Assembly: GCF_028657195.3 (NCBI RefSeq)
Contig: NZ_JANCPR020000060.1
Coordinates: 1 to 58,120 of the forward strand
Reading direction: 5' to 3'
DNA from: Streptomyces iconiensis
GTDB lineage: Bacteria; Actinomycetota; Actinomycetes; Streptomycetales; Streptomycetaceae
Length of the DNA: 58,120 nucleotides
The notes beneath the pieces were generated by a model. It was not told where the DNA came from. It ran no database searches and saw nothing but the letters and a program-made list of their open reading frames with translations. Made by a program: the position numbers and the translations under genes. How positions within the stretch are numbered: position 1 is the first letter of the stretch; the number at the start of each line of letters is the position of its first letter. Shown here one piece after another: positions 22,003 through 29,708 of this stretch.

Positions 22003-23923
22003 ACAGCGCCTCGATGTCGTCGCCGTAGGCCGCTGCCACGGCCCGCCGCTTGATCTTCAGCGAGGGCGTGAGCAGCCCGTTCTCCTCGGTGAACTCGCCC
22101 GCGACGATGCGGAATCTGCGGATGGACTCGGCGACGGAAACGGACTCGTTGGCGTGGTCGACGGCCTTCTGCACGTCGGCGATCATTTCCGGGTCGTCGC
22201 GCAGCTCCGCGAAGGTGGTGTCGCTGGGCCGCTTGCGTACGGAGAGCCAGTGCGTGACGGCCTCGGGGTCGAGGGTGACCAGCGCTGCGGCGTAGCGGCG
22301 CCCGTCGCCGACGACCATGCACTGGGCGACGGGCGGGCGGCTGCGCAGCCGGTCCTCCAGCGGTGCGGGCGAGATGTTCTTGCCGCCGCTGGTGATCAGG
22401 ATGTCCTTCTTGCGGCCGACGATGGTCAGATAGCCGTCGGCGTCGAGCCGCCCGAGGTCGCCCGTGGCGAACCAGCCGTCGCTGAGCACCTCGTCGGTGG
22501 CCGCGGGGTTGTTCCAGTACGAGCCGAAGACGATGCCGCCCTTGAGGAGTACCTCGCCGTCTTCCGCTATGCGCACGGCCGTTCCCGGTACGGGACGTCC
22601 GACGGTGCCGGGGCGGGGCCCGAGCGGCGGAATGATGGTGGCAGCCGCCGTGGTCTCGGTCAGGCCGTAGCCCTCGTAGATGACGATGCCCGCCGCGTAG
22701 AAGAAGAGGTTGAGCCGCCGGTCCAGGGGCGAGCCGCCGCTGATCGCGTAGTGCAGCCTGCCGCCCAGCTCCTTGCGTATGCGCCGGTACACGAGCAGGT
22801 CGTAGAGGCCCCACGCCAGGTAGAGGCCGAGCCCGGGGCCCCTGCCCGTCTCCAGGAACTTGCCGAGGTACGCCTCACCGAAGCGCACGGCGATGCGGTC
22901 GGCGCGCTCGAAGGAGGCGCCGCGGCCCATCTTCTCCGCCGTTTCGCGCCCGGTGTCATGGATCTTCTCGAAGAGGTACGGGACACCGACGATGAACGTG
23001 GGCCGGTACGAGCGCAGTTCGGGCCGCAGCTCGTCCGGTTTGACGCTGGGGCAGTGCCCGAACTCGATGCGCGCTTTCAGGCAGGCGATCTGGATCGTGC
23101 GCCCGAGTATGTGCGCGAGGGGCAGGAAGAGCAGGGTGGAGGCGGTCTGGCCCGTGACCTCCTTGAAGAGCGGGTGCAGCAGCTCCACGGTGTTGGCGGC
23201 CTCGGCGTGCAGATTGCCGTGGGTGAGGACGCAGCCCTTCGGCTTGCCCGTGGTGCCGGAGGTGTAGCAGAGGGTCGCCACGGAGTCGGGGCCGAGCGAC
23301 GTGCGCCGCTTGGTCACCTCCTCGTCCGCCACCTCGCGTCCTATCTCCGCGAGTTGGGCCGTCGCGGGCTTCTCGCCCGGCGGCGCGTCGATCTGCCACA
23401 CATGCGGGCGGTGGGGGAGTGCGGCGAGCGCGGGCTCCGCCGTCACGGCGTTCTCCGCCGTCTCGGCCAGCAGGAGCAGCGCACCCGAGTCCCGCAGGAT
23501 CCACTCGATCTGGTCGGTGGACGAGGTGGCGTAGATCGGAACGGTCTGCCCGCCGGCCGCCCATATGGCGAAGTCGAGAACACACCACTCGTAGCGCGTA
23601 CGGGACATGAGCGCGACCCGGCCCCCGGGCTCAAGTCCCGCGGCGATCAGCCCCTTCGCCGCCTCGGTGACCTCACGGGCGAAGGCGGCAGCCGTCACGG
23701 GCTGCCAGGTGGCGCCGGACTTGCGGCGCATCACGACGGCGTCCGGGGCCTCGGCGGCGTTGGCGAACGGGATGTCGGCCGTGCTGCCGGTGGTGGCGGG
23801 GGTGACGAGCGGCTCGGCGCGCACTTCCCGTACGACGTCGCCGTCCTTGATCACCGTGAGCGGGCTGCGCGCTGCGAGGTCGCCGCGCCGCTTCGCCGTC
23901 CTCAGATCCTTCCTGACGCCCAT
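21992..23923 (-). CDS. Long-chain acyl-CoA synthetase (AMP-binding, FadD15-like)
   Basis: Protein of 643 aa from ATG 23923 with AGGAG upstream; upstream in-frame codons come from a repeat tract and are excluded. YTSGTTGKPKG is the ATP/AMP P-loop signature. EGYGLTETTAAATI is the A5-type motif, GDLGRLDADGYLTIVGRKKDI is the hinge region, and a C-terminal Lys-rich segment (TPSLKIKRR) supplies the catalytic lysine. It activates fatty or other hydrophobic acids to CoA thioesters. The partner gene downstream is the deleted GMC oxidoreductase. The mce lipid-import region starts 600 bases away on the other strand, so activation of imported lipids is a plausible role. Confidence 0.9.
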   Translation of the reverse strand: MGVRKDLRTAKRRGDLAARSPLTVIKDGDVVREVRAEPLVTPATTGSTADIPFANAAEAPDAVVMRRKSGATWQPVTAAAFAREVTEAAKGLIAAGLEPGGRVALMSRTRYEWCVLDFAIWAAGGQTVPIYATSSTDQIEWILRDSGALLLLAETAENAVTAEPALAALPHRPHVWQIDAPPGEKPATAQLAEIGREVADEEVTKRRTSLGPDSVATLCYTSGTTGKPKGCVLTHGNLHAEAANTVELLHPLFKEVTGQTASTLLFLPLAHILGRTIQIACLKARIEFGHCPSVKPDELRPELRSYRPTFIVGVPYLFEKIHDTGRETAEKMGRGASFERADRIAVRFGEAYLGKFLETGRGPGLGLYLAWGLYDLLVYRRIRKELGGRLHYAISGGSPLDRRLNLFFYAAGIVIYEGYGLTETTAAATIIPPLGPRPGTVGRPVPGTAVRIAEDGEVLLKGGIVFGSYWNNPAATDEVLSDGWFATGDLGRLDADGYLTIVGRKKDILITSGGKNISPAPLEDRLRSRPPVAQCMVVGDGRRYAAALVTLDPEAVTHWLSVRKRPSDTTFAELRDDPEMIADVQKAVDHANESVSVAESIRRFRIVAGEFTEENGLLTPSLKIKRRAVAAAYGDDIEALYAG

Positions 23924-23977
23924 TTCGGCTCCTGTTCGCAGGTGCGGGTGTGGTGCCTGGGGTGTGCTCGGATGCCT

Positions 23978-24095
23978 TGACGTGCTCTGACGTGCTCTGA
24001 CGTGCCCAGATGCCCTGACGTGTGCCTGCCACGTCCTGCCGCGTATCTGCCACGTGCCTGTCTGCCACGTATTTGCCACGTGCCTGCGACGTGCC
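23978..24095. repeat. Array of ~10-15-bp repeats with ACGT cores
   Basis: Three TGACGTGCYC units run head to tail at 23978, 23988 and 23998. TGACGTGTGCC (24016) follows, then TGCCACGT-type units near 24027, 24048, 24063 and 24074, and TGCGACGT at 24085. Nine ACGT cores fall within 115 bp, mostly 10-11 bases apart, close to one helical turn. The array lies in the 5' region of the acyl-CoA synthetase. Confidence 0.7.
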
Positions 24096-24373
24096 GGGGG
24101 TGTTCCGGGATGCCGGTGTTGTCGGGAGGGGGCGCGCGGGTGGTGCGTGGGGGTAGCGGGCCTCCGAGCGTGCTGACGGAAGAGTCAACTTACTTGTGCG
24201 TAGGGAGAAATCAATGCCCTGGACGCAGCCAACCTTGATCGTTGTTTGAGGGGGCCCGTGCCGTGTCGGGAGCGGCGTGCTCAGCCGGCGATGAAGAAAT
24301 CTTTCCCATTGCTCCGGCACAGATAAGAACGACGCGCATTCACAAGGCTGTTCCGGAAATCAAGGAATGGGTA

Positions 24374-24402
24374 TTGCGCAGTGGGTTACCCGCTCGTAGC
24401 GT
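24374..24402 (+). promoter_or_regulatory. Promoter of the 222-aa secreted-protein gene
   Basis: TTGCGC (24374-24379), a 17-base spacer and TAGCGT (24397-24402). The block from GGTATTGC (24370) through GGTTACCCGCTCGTAGCG (24384-24401) closely matches the promoter of the secreted gene at 27400, including a GTTAC-N6-GTARC inverted repeat over the -10 box. The predicted leader is about 149 bases. Confidence 0.65.
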
Positions 24403-24477
24403 TCGTTTCACCGGGGCGCCGCCTTTCCGTCGGCGTCATGGCTCGCGAGTCATTTCCCAAGGCCACATTCGTGGTCA

Positions 24478-24514
24478 GGACCCCGTGGCCTCGCCCCCCT
24501 TGGCCACGGGGTCC
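24478..24514 (+). promoter_or_regulatory. 13-bp perfect hairpin in the leader of the secreted-protein gene
   Basis: GGACCCCGTGGCC (24478-24490) and GGCCACGGGGTCC (24502-24514) pair perfectly around an 11-base pyrimidine-rich loop. It lies between the predicted promoter and the ATG at 24556, so it is inside the transcript. It could be an attenuator, a stabilising leader stem, or a terminator for an unrecognised upstream transcript. Confidence 0.65.
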
Positions 24515-24555
24515 GCTCATGCGTGGAAGAGCCGCCACGACACTCAGGAGCTGAT

Positions 24556-25224
24556 ATGAAACGCATGCTGTCCGGAACCACCCGCGGTCGCAGGGCCGCC
24601 GGCCGCGCCGGTGTGGCGATAGCGGCCACGCTCGGCTGTTTCGCGCTCACCACGGTGAGCGCGCAGGCCGAGGGGTCCGGCGAGGCGGGAGCCGCCGCAC
24701 CGGTCCGCCTCGACTACCCGCTCAGCGGCACCACCCATCTGAGCGGCCCGGGGAGCGACCTCACGCTGGGCCCCGGCGCACTCAAGTCGTCCACCGACAT
24801 GACCACGGGCGCCCTCACCGCCGAGACCCAACTCCCGGACGCACAGGGCTCGTTCAAGGCGCTCGGCATCCCCGTCTCGGTGACGACCGAGTTCATCGAG
24901 GAGGAGCCGACGACGGGCACCCTCGACCTGGACGCCGGCAGCGTCAAGACCACCTCGCGGCTGACGCTGCGCCTGAAGAACCTCAAGGTCGCGGGGCTGC
25001 CCATGCCCGTGGGGCCGCACTGCAAGACCAGGACACCCGCCGTCATCGACCTCGCCTCGGAGGACGGGTTCAGCGTCTTCGGCGGCGGCAAGCTGAGCGG
25101 GACCTACACGATCCCGAAGTTCGAGCACTGCCTGCTGGCCACCCCGGTCATCAACAGCATGGTCCCCGGTGACGGCAACACCATCACCCTCACCCTGGGC
25201 AAGGCCACGGCGCCCGCACCGTAG
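24556..25224 (+). CDS. Secreted protein related to the C-terminal part of the DUF6801-type protein nearby
   Basis: Protein of 222 aa from ATG 24556 (CAGGAG upstream). A long signal peptide with RGRR and a hydrophobic core ends near AQA/EGS. The mature chain is beta-rich. The segment PVGPHCKTRTPAVIDLAS, then SVFGGGKLSGTYTIPKFEHC and a Pro-Gly-x-Gly-Asn ending, matches the last ~130 residues of the 510-aa secreted protein at 28123, including both cysteines. Function is unknown. The position upstream of the mce genes, and a promoter shared with another secreted gene there, suggest an extracytoplasmic role linked to lipid import. Confidence 0.8.
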   Translation: MKRMLSGTTRGRRAAGRAGVAIAATLGCFALTTVSAQAEGSGEAGAAAPVRLDYPLSGTTHLSGPGSDLTLGPGALKSSTDMTTGALTAETQLPDAQGSFKALGIPVSVTTEFIEEEPTTGTLDLDAGSVKTTSRLTLRLKNLKVAGLPMPVGPHCKTRTPAVIDLASEDGFSVFGGGKLSGTYTIPKFEHCLLATPVINSMVPGDGNTITLTLGKATAPAP

Positions 25225-25293
25225 GCAACGCCTCTGCCCGCACGTGCAGCCCCGCAGCCCAGCACCACCGATCAGTCCCGTGGGCCCCGTCGG

Positions 25294-26823
25294 TCAGCCT
25301 CCGTCGTGGCCCCGGGGCATCTCCGGCTCCCGGCCCGGCGCATGCGTACCGGCCGGGGGCACGGACGGTACGGGCGGGGACATGGGCGGTACGGGCGAAG
25401 GCATGGGCGGTACGGGCGGAGGCATGGAGGGCCCGGCCAGGCGCATGGAAGCCGACGGCGCCGCATGGCCCGTGAGCGGCGTCGCCACGGGGCCAGGGCG
25501 CTGCGTCGCGGCAGGGCCCGAACGCGTCGCGGCGGAGCCCGAACCCGCTGCCGGCGGGGCCGAACGCGTCGCCGCAGGGCCCGTCGCCGCAGGGCCCGAA
25601 CGCGAGGCCACGGCCGCGGCACGCCCCCGCAGGTGCAGCGCCCGCAGCGCCATCTCCGTGGCGAACCGCTGGTCGGGGTCGCTCAGCTGCGTGCCCAGCA
25701 CCTTCTTCAGCGCCCGCATCCTGTAGCGCACCGTCTGCGGGTGCAGATGCAGCAGCTCCGCCATGTGCGCCGCCGTGCCGCGCGTGGTCAGCCACGTCCT
25801 GAGCGTGTCGACCAGGCGCTCCTTCTGGCCCGCCGTCAGCCCGGCCAGCGGTGCGAGCTGCCGGGTGGCCAGCCGCTCGGCCAGCGCGGGGTCACCCAAC
25901 AGCCAGAGCGTGACCAGGTGTTCCTCGCACCTGATGAGCCCCGCCTCCTGGACGACACCCGACTCGGCGAGGCCCAGCGTCTGCCGGGCCCAGCGCAGCG
26001 AGTCGGCGGCTCCCGCCAGCGGCACCGTCGCGCCGATCACCGCACGCCTGCCCTCAAGCGCCGCCTCCAGCATCGCCTGCCGTGCCTCGTCCACGGGCCC
26101 CGGCACCAGCAGATGGGGCCGCTGGTCCTCCAGGTCGACGAGTACGTCACCGTCAAGTCCCCTGATACGCAGGTGACTTCGCTCGCCCGGGGGCGCCAGC
26201 GCCACGAGCGTCACCTCGGCGGGTACCGCCCAGCCGATACGCCCCGCGAGGTCGGGGACCGCGGGGTGCGGCACGGCTGAGCCGGCGAGGATCAGCCGCA
26301 GCAGCCGCCCGCGCTGGGACTCCCACTCGTCGGCGCGCGCGCCCTTGGCCTCCACGTAGCCCTCGCGGCACAGCGACTCGATCACGTCCGTGTACGCGAA
26401 GACGGCGTCGGCGAACGCCACGATGAGGGAGGCGGGGAGGCTGTAGCGGGTGCCGACCGAGTTCGCGCGCCGCAGCCCGACGCGTGCGCTGGTGCGCATC
26501 GCCGACTGGAGACAGTGCAGCCCCCTGCCCTCGTGCGCCTCGAACCTGCCCAGCCTGCGGCACATCTCGTCCCGCTGCGCCGTGGAGGCCCCGGGATTGG
26601 CCACCAGCTCGACGAAGCTGGTGAGGTTCTGCTGGACGCTGTGCAATAACACAGTTCTGTACGGGCCCTCCAGCAACGGTCTGTACTCCGGCACCGCCTG
26701 GCCGATCTCCTCCACCATCTCCTCCGCCACGGTGGGGAGTTCAGGCCACATGATGGCCGCGAACTCCTGCGGGAGCGGGCCGGGCGCCTCGGTCAGGCCG
26801 GGGGACACTGCTGTCTGCACCAT
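25294..26823 (-). CDS. PucR/CdaR-type helix-turn-helix regulator
   Basis: Protein of 509 aa from ATG 26823 with GGAGGG 7 bases upstream. The N-terminal ~170 residues resemble the RsbR-N/PucR sensor region. A GGDEF-like fold and the C-terminal PucR HTH (TRGTAAHMAELLHLHPQTVRYRMRALKKVLG) end near residue 405. The last ~100 residues are Ala/Pro/Ser low complexity with repeated PAAT and PPVPPM units. It is flanked on both sides by secreted-protein genes of the mce region and is the only regulator there. It is the best candidate to control lipid import, though no direct evidence ties it to the GTTAC-type promoter element. Confidence 0.88.
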   Translation of the reverse strand: MVQTAVSPGLTEAPGPLPQEFAAIMWPELPTVAEEMVEEIGQAVPEYRPLLEGPYRTVLLHSVQQNLTSFVELVANPGASTAQRDEMCRRLGRFEAHEGRGLHCLQSAMRTSARVGLRRANSVGTRYSLPASLIVAFADAVFAYTDVIESLCREGYVEAKGARADEWESQRGRLLRLILAGSAVPHPAVPDLAGRIGWAVPAEVTLVALAPPGERSHLRIRGLDGDVLVDLEDQRPHLLVPGPVDEARQAMLEAALEGRRAVIGATVPLAGAADSLRWARQTLGLAESGVVQEAGLIRCEEHLVTLWLLGDPALAERLATRQLAPLAGLTAGQKERLVDTLRTWLTTRGTAAHMAELLHLHPQTVRYRMRALKKVLGTQLSDPDQRFATEMALRALHLRGRAAAVASRSGPAATGPAATRSAPPAAGSGSAATRSGPAATQRPGPVATPLTGHAAPSASMRLAGPSMPPPVPPMPSPVPPMSPPVPSVPPAGTHAPGREPEMPRGHDGG

Positions 26824-27399
26824 GGACGTACCCTCCACTGCCGGCCTCGGGGCGTGGCGAACGTGCCAACCGGCCAGGGTGGGGGACGAGTCCGGTGTGC
26901 GCGGCCTGCGCGGCCGGCGGTCTCCGATCTGAACGCGGATCCCGGCTCCCGGGCCCGCGCGGGGGCAACACCTGGGCCTGTGCTGTACGGCCTCGGCGCC
27001 TCGTGCACCGCAGACCATAAACCAGCCGAGGCTCGGAGCGCAGCCCTCCGTAACCAGGAGGATGGGGGATACACGCGGGAGTCACCACGCTGGCACCGGC
27101 GGCGCGACCCGTCACCTGGTACGGACCGCTATGCGCACTCAGTGATGAATTTTTTCCTGCCCCTACTGCGCGAGTGACAAGAAACGCGGTTCTCCGAATT
27201 GTGCGCGAACCGACCTTGCACAGAGGTATTGCACGGCTGCGTTACTAGTGCGTAACGTCATTCTTGCCAGGTGCCCTGCAGGGCATACGGAAAATGGCGT
27301 GGCGCAGCGTTCCGTGCGAAGAGTCACGGCTGTGCTAATTGCTGCCCCGGTGCGGAGTACAGCTCTTCTGGATACCCAATCCGATGGAGGGAACCTCAC
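26824..27399. other. 576-bp divergent region between PucR and secreted-protein genes
   Basis: No supportable gene. A 27-codon frame at 27062 has its AGGAGG fused to the ATG and is rejected. The second half is A/T-richer and carries the promoter at 27229-27258 and a 14-base palindrome TGCCCTGCAGGGCA (27272-27285) at the start of the leader. The promoter of the PucR gene was not resolved. Confidence 0.6.
27229..27258 (+). promoter_or_regulatory. Promoter with GTTAC-N6-GTAAC operator, secreted-protein gene
   Basis: TTGCAC (27229-27234), an 18-base spacer and TAACGT (27253-27258). CGTTACTAGTGCGTAACG (27240-27257) is a perfect 6-base-arm inverted repeat overlapping the -10 box. Upstream GGTATTGC and the repeat itself are shared with the promoter at 24374-24402. 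The predicted leader is about 137 bases. Confidence 0.7.
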
Positions 27400-28017
27400 G
27401 TGCGCAAATTCACCAAGCGGGCCGCTTTCGCGGCTGTCGCCGCCACCGCGGCACTCGGCTTCACTGCGGCCACCGCGTCGGCCACCACGGCCGACACCTG
27501 GACCGTGGCCCCGGGCGGCGCCTTCACGGCGACCGCCTCGAACCCCACGCTCTCCGTACCCAACGCCACGCTGAAGTGCACCAGTTCGACCGCGACGGGC
27601 ACGCTCAAGACCGGTTCAGGCAATGCGGGCGCCGCCATCGGCAACATCGCCACGCTGAAGTTCACCGGCTGCTCCCTCGCCGGCATCAACTTCAACGTCA
27701 CCGTCGCCAACAACCTGAAGATCAACGCGAACTCGGTCAGCACCACGAACCCGAACCAGGTCGTCGGCTCCGTTTCCGGCGTCACCGCCAGCATCGCCGA
27801 CACCGGCGGCATGTGCAGCGCGACCTTCGCGGCCAGCGGCGGCGGCCCCGCCACGATGACCGGCTACTACGACAACTCCACCCACCGCCTCGTCATCAAC
27901 GGCGGCAACCTCAAGGCCACCAGCGCCAACTGCCTCGGCCTCATCAACGCGGGCGACAGCGCCAACTTCAACGCGTCCTACCTCACCAACCCCAACCAGA
28001 CCATCACCAAGGACTGA
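27400..28017 (+). CDS. Small secreted protein of unknown function (mce-region)
   Basis: Protein of 205 aa from GTG 27400, preceded by GGAGG (27387-27391). A clear signal peptide (KFTKRAAFAAVAATAALGF) is cleaved near ASA/TTA. The mature part is Thr/Asn/Gly-rich and beta-like, with four cysteines (LKCTSS, FTGCSL, GMCSAT, ANCLGL) probably forming two disulfides. The motif TNPNQ occurs twice. I do not recognise a catalytic site. The gene is followed at once by a strong terminator, so it is monocistronic, and its promoter matches that of the secreted gene at 24556. A binding or shuttle role for a hydrophobic ligand outside the cell is speculation. Confidence 0.8.
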   Translation: MRKFTKRAAFAAVAATAALGFTAATASATTADTWTVAPGGAFTATASNPTLSVPNATLKCTSSTATGTLKTGSGNAGAAIGNIATLKFTGCSLAGINFNVTVANNLKINANSVSTTNPNQVVGSVSGVTASIADTGGMCSATFAASGGGPATMTGYYDNSTHRLVINGGNLKATSANCLGLINAGDSANFNASYLTNPNQTITKD

Positions 28018-28030
28018 CGTCCTGCCCGCT

Positions 28031-28063
28031 GTCCGCCCCGCCGCTCCAGAAGGCGGGGCGGAC
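28031..28063 (+). terminator. Hairpin terminator after the 205-aa secreted protein gene
   Basis: GTCCGCCCCGCC (28031-28042) and GGCGGGGCGGAC (28052-28063) make a perfect 12-bp stem with a 9-base loop, 13 bases after the stop codon. Confidence 0.8.
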
Positions 28064-28122
28064 ACCGCTCCCCTCCCCGGGCGCCCAGCGCCCCTCGCCC
28101 CCTCCTGTCCCCGAGGAGCCCC

Positions 28123-29655
28123 GTGAACCCGAGCGCCAGGACCCGACGCCGTACCGCGCGGCTTGCCGCCGTGGGTGCGGTCGCGCTGCTGGCTGGCGCA
28201 TTACCCGGGACGGGGTCGCAGGCTCGGGAGCAGGAGGCGAAGGTGACCGCCGCCTACGACTGTGCGCTGCCGAAGGGTACGGCGCGGATCGAGGCCGTCT
28301 TCACGGGGAACTTCCCGGAGTCGGCAGCGCCCGACAAGCCGTTGCAGCCGGGCGAGTTGAGCGCCGAAGTGAAGGTGCCTCGCGGTGCGCTCGCCGACGT
28401 GCTGCCCGAAGGCGCGGTGTCCGTGACCTCGGAGGCGGCGCTCACGGTGCGGGTGGCGCAGGGTGATGCCTCCGCGGACGCCGACTGGTCCGGGCTGAAG
28501 GCCCCCTCGACACCGGTGCCGGAATCCGGCGATCTCACGCTCGCGCACAAGGGAGAGGTGCCGCCGGTCACCGTCGCCGCCGAGGGTGACGTGACCTTCA
28601 CGGCCGGAGACCTCGCCCTCGAACTCGACCCCAAGGCACCGAAGGCGCTGCCGTCCGACGGGCCCTCGACACTGCCCGCCGAAGTGGCGCCCCGCATCGT
28701 GTGCAAGGCGGCGCCGGACCAGGATCTCCGGCTGGCCATCGTGAGGGTGGGGGGTGACGCGGAGGGGCCGGGGTCGCCCTCGCCCTCTGCCTCCGGCGAA
28801 GCCCCCCGCCCCTCGGCCTCGGAAGGTGGGGAGGGGCAGGGGCAGGGGAAGGAATCCGCAGACCGGCGTGAGGCCGGGATCGACGTGGGTGCGGAGGCGA
28901 TGCCGCCGCCGAAGCCGTGCGAGTCCGAGCGGCCGACGGGGAATATGGACCGTTCCAAGTTCCCTGTGCCGCCCAAGGGCTCGACGACAACCGTGAGCCC
29001 GATGGGCGGAATCCACTGGTGCGCGGTCCCGGTTGCGGTCTCGAACGTCCTGAAGCTCAGGGGCGCCATGGTCATCAACGACCCACGTGCCGGGGCGGCG
29101 ACCGCTAATCTCGCGGTGCAGAAGGAATGGGTGAACGGCCCCGAGGACAGCTCTTACAACCAGCTTCGAAGCCTGGGGGAAATCGATCTCCCAGACTCTA
29201 GAGCCACCTTCTTGGATTTCGACTTCATGCCCGTTACCGCGAAGATCGAGTTCACCAGCTCGCCGATGACGATCGTAACGGAGCAGCGTCATAACGATCT
29301 TCCCAATTATGCCTACATCTATATGAGCCAGACATTGCGCATGCACGATGTGGAAGTCAACGGTACGGCACTTCCAGTCGGGCCCAACTGCCGTACTGCA
29401 AAACCGATTTCCCTGGAACTCAGAGGGAAATCGGACGAGTACAGTGTTTTCGGGGGTGGCACCCTGCGGGCCAAGCTTGATATCCCTCCGTTCACCGGTT
29501 GCGGGACAGGCGGGGAAAACCTCAACCCGCTTTTCACCGCCTCCATTTCGGGAAGCGGAAACTACCTGAAAATGGAACAGGGGATGGTGTGCAACGTCTT
29601 GCCCACCACGGGGAAGTGTCCGGCTCCGCCGGAGGTCCCCGAACTGCCCAAGTAA
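28123..29655 (+). CDS. Secreted two-domain protein, DUF6801-like N-domain
   Basis: Protein of 510 aa from GTG 28123 with GAGGAG upstream. A signal peptide precedes a domain (about 40-205) starting AYDCALPKGTARIEAVFTG and closing with a second Cys, the DUF6801 pattern. A Ser/Pro/Gly-rich linker (about 207-255) follows. A second beta-rich domain (about 265-500) contains PVGPNCRTAKPISLELRG and SVFGGGTLRAKLDIPPFTGC, shared with the 222-aa secreted protein at 24556. Third codon positions become clearly A/T-richer after about 29100. It stands 53 bases before mceG and probably belongs to the mce transcription unit. Function unknown. Confidence 0.82.
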   Translation: MNPSARTRRRTARLAAVGAVALLAGALPGTGSQAREQEAKVTAAYDCALPKGTARIEAVFTGNFPESAAPDKPLQPGELSAEVKVPRGALADVLPEGAVSVTSEAALTVRVAQGDASADADWSGLKAPSTPVPESGDLTLAHKGEVPPVTVAAEGDVTFTAGDLALELDPKAPKALPSDGPSTLPAEVAPRIVCKAAPDQDLRLAIVRVGGDAEGPGSPSPSASGEAPRPSASEGGEGQGQGKESADRREAGIDVGAEAMPPPKPCESERPTGNMDRSKFPVPPKGSTTTVSPMGGIHWCAVPVAVSNVLKLRGAMVINDPRAGAATANLAVQKEWVNGPEDSSYNQLRSLGEIDLPDSRATFLDFDFMPVTAKIEFTSSPMTIVTEQRHNDLPNYAYIYMSQTLRMHDVEVNGTALPVGPNCRTAKPISLELRGKSDEYSVFGGGTLRAKLDIPPFTGCGTGGENLNPLFTASISGSGNYLKMEQGMVCNVLPTTGKCPAPPEVPELPK

Positions 29656-29708
29656 TTCAGGCGAAGCTCACAGCCGAAGAACGCCGAAGAACAGTGCCGG
29701 GAGGTGTC

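Larger units (their letters stand above)
23924..24555. other. 632-bp divergent region between acyl-CoA synthetase and secreted-protein gene
   Basis: No supportable gene. It holds an array of ACGT-centred repeats (23978-24095) on the synthetase side. On the other side are a promoter (24374-24402) and a long leader containing a 13-bp perfect hairpin (24478-24514). The segment 24290-24430 is noticeably richer in A/T than its surroundings. Confidence 0.65.

Noticed and set aside
27062..27145. 27-codon frame upstream of the secreted protein gene
   Set aside because: AGGAGG directly abuts the ATG, leaving no spacing, and the peptide has no recognisable features.
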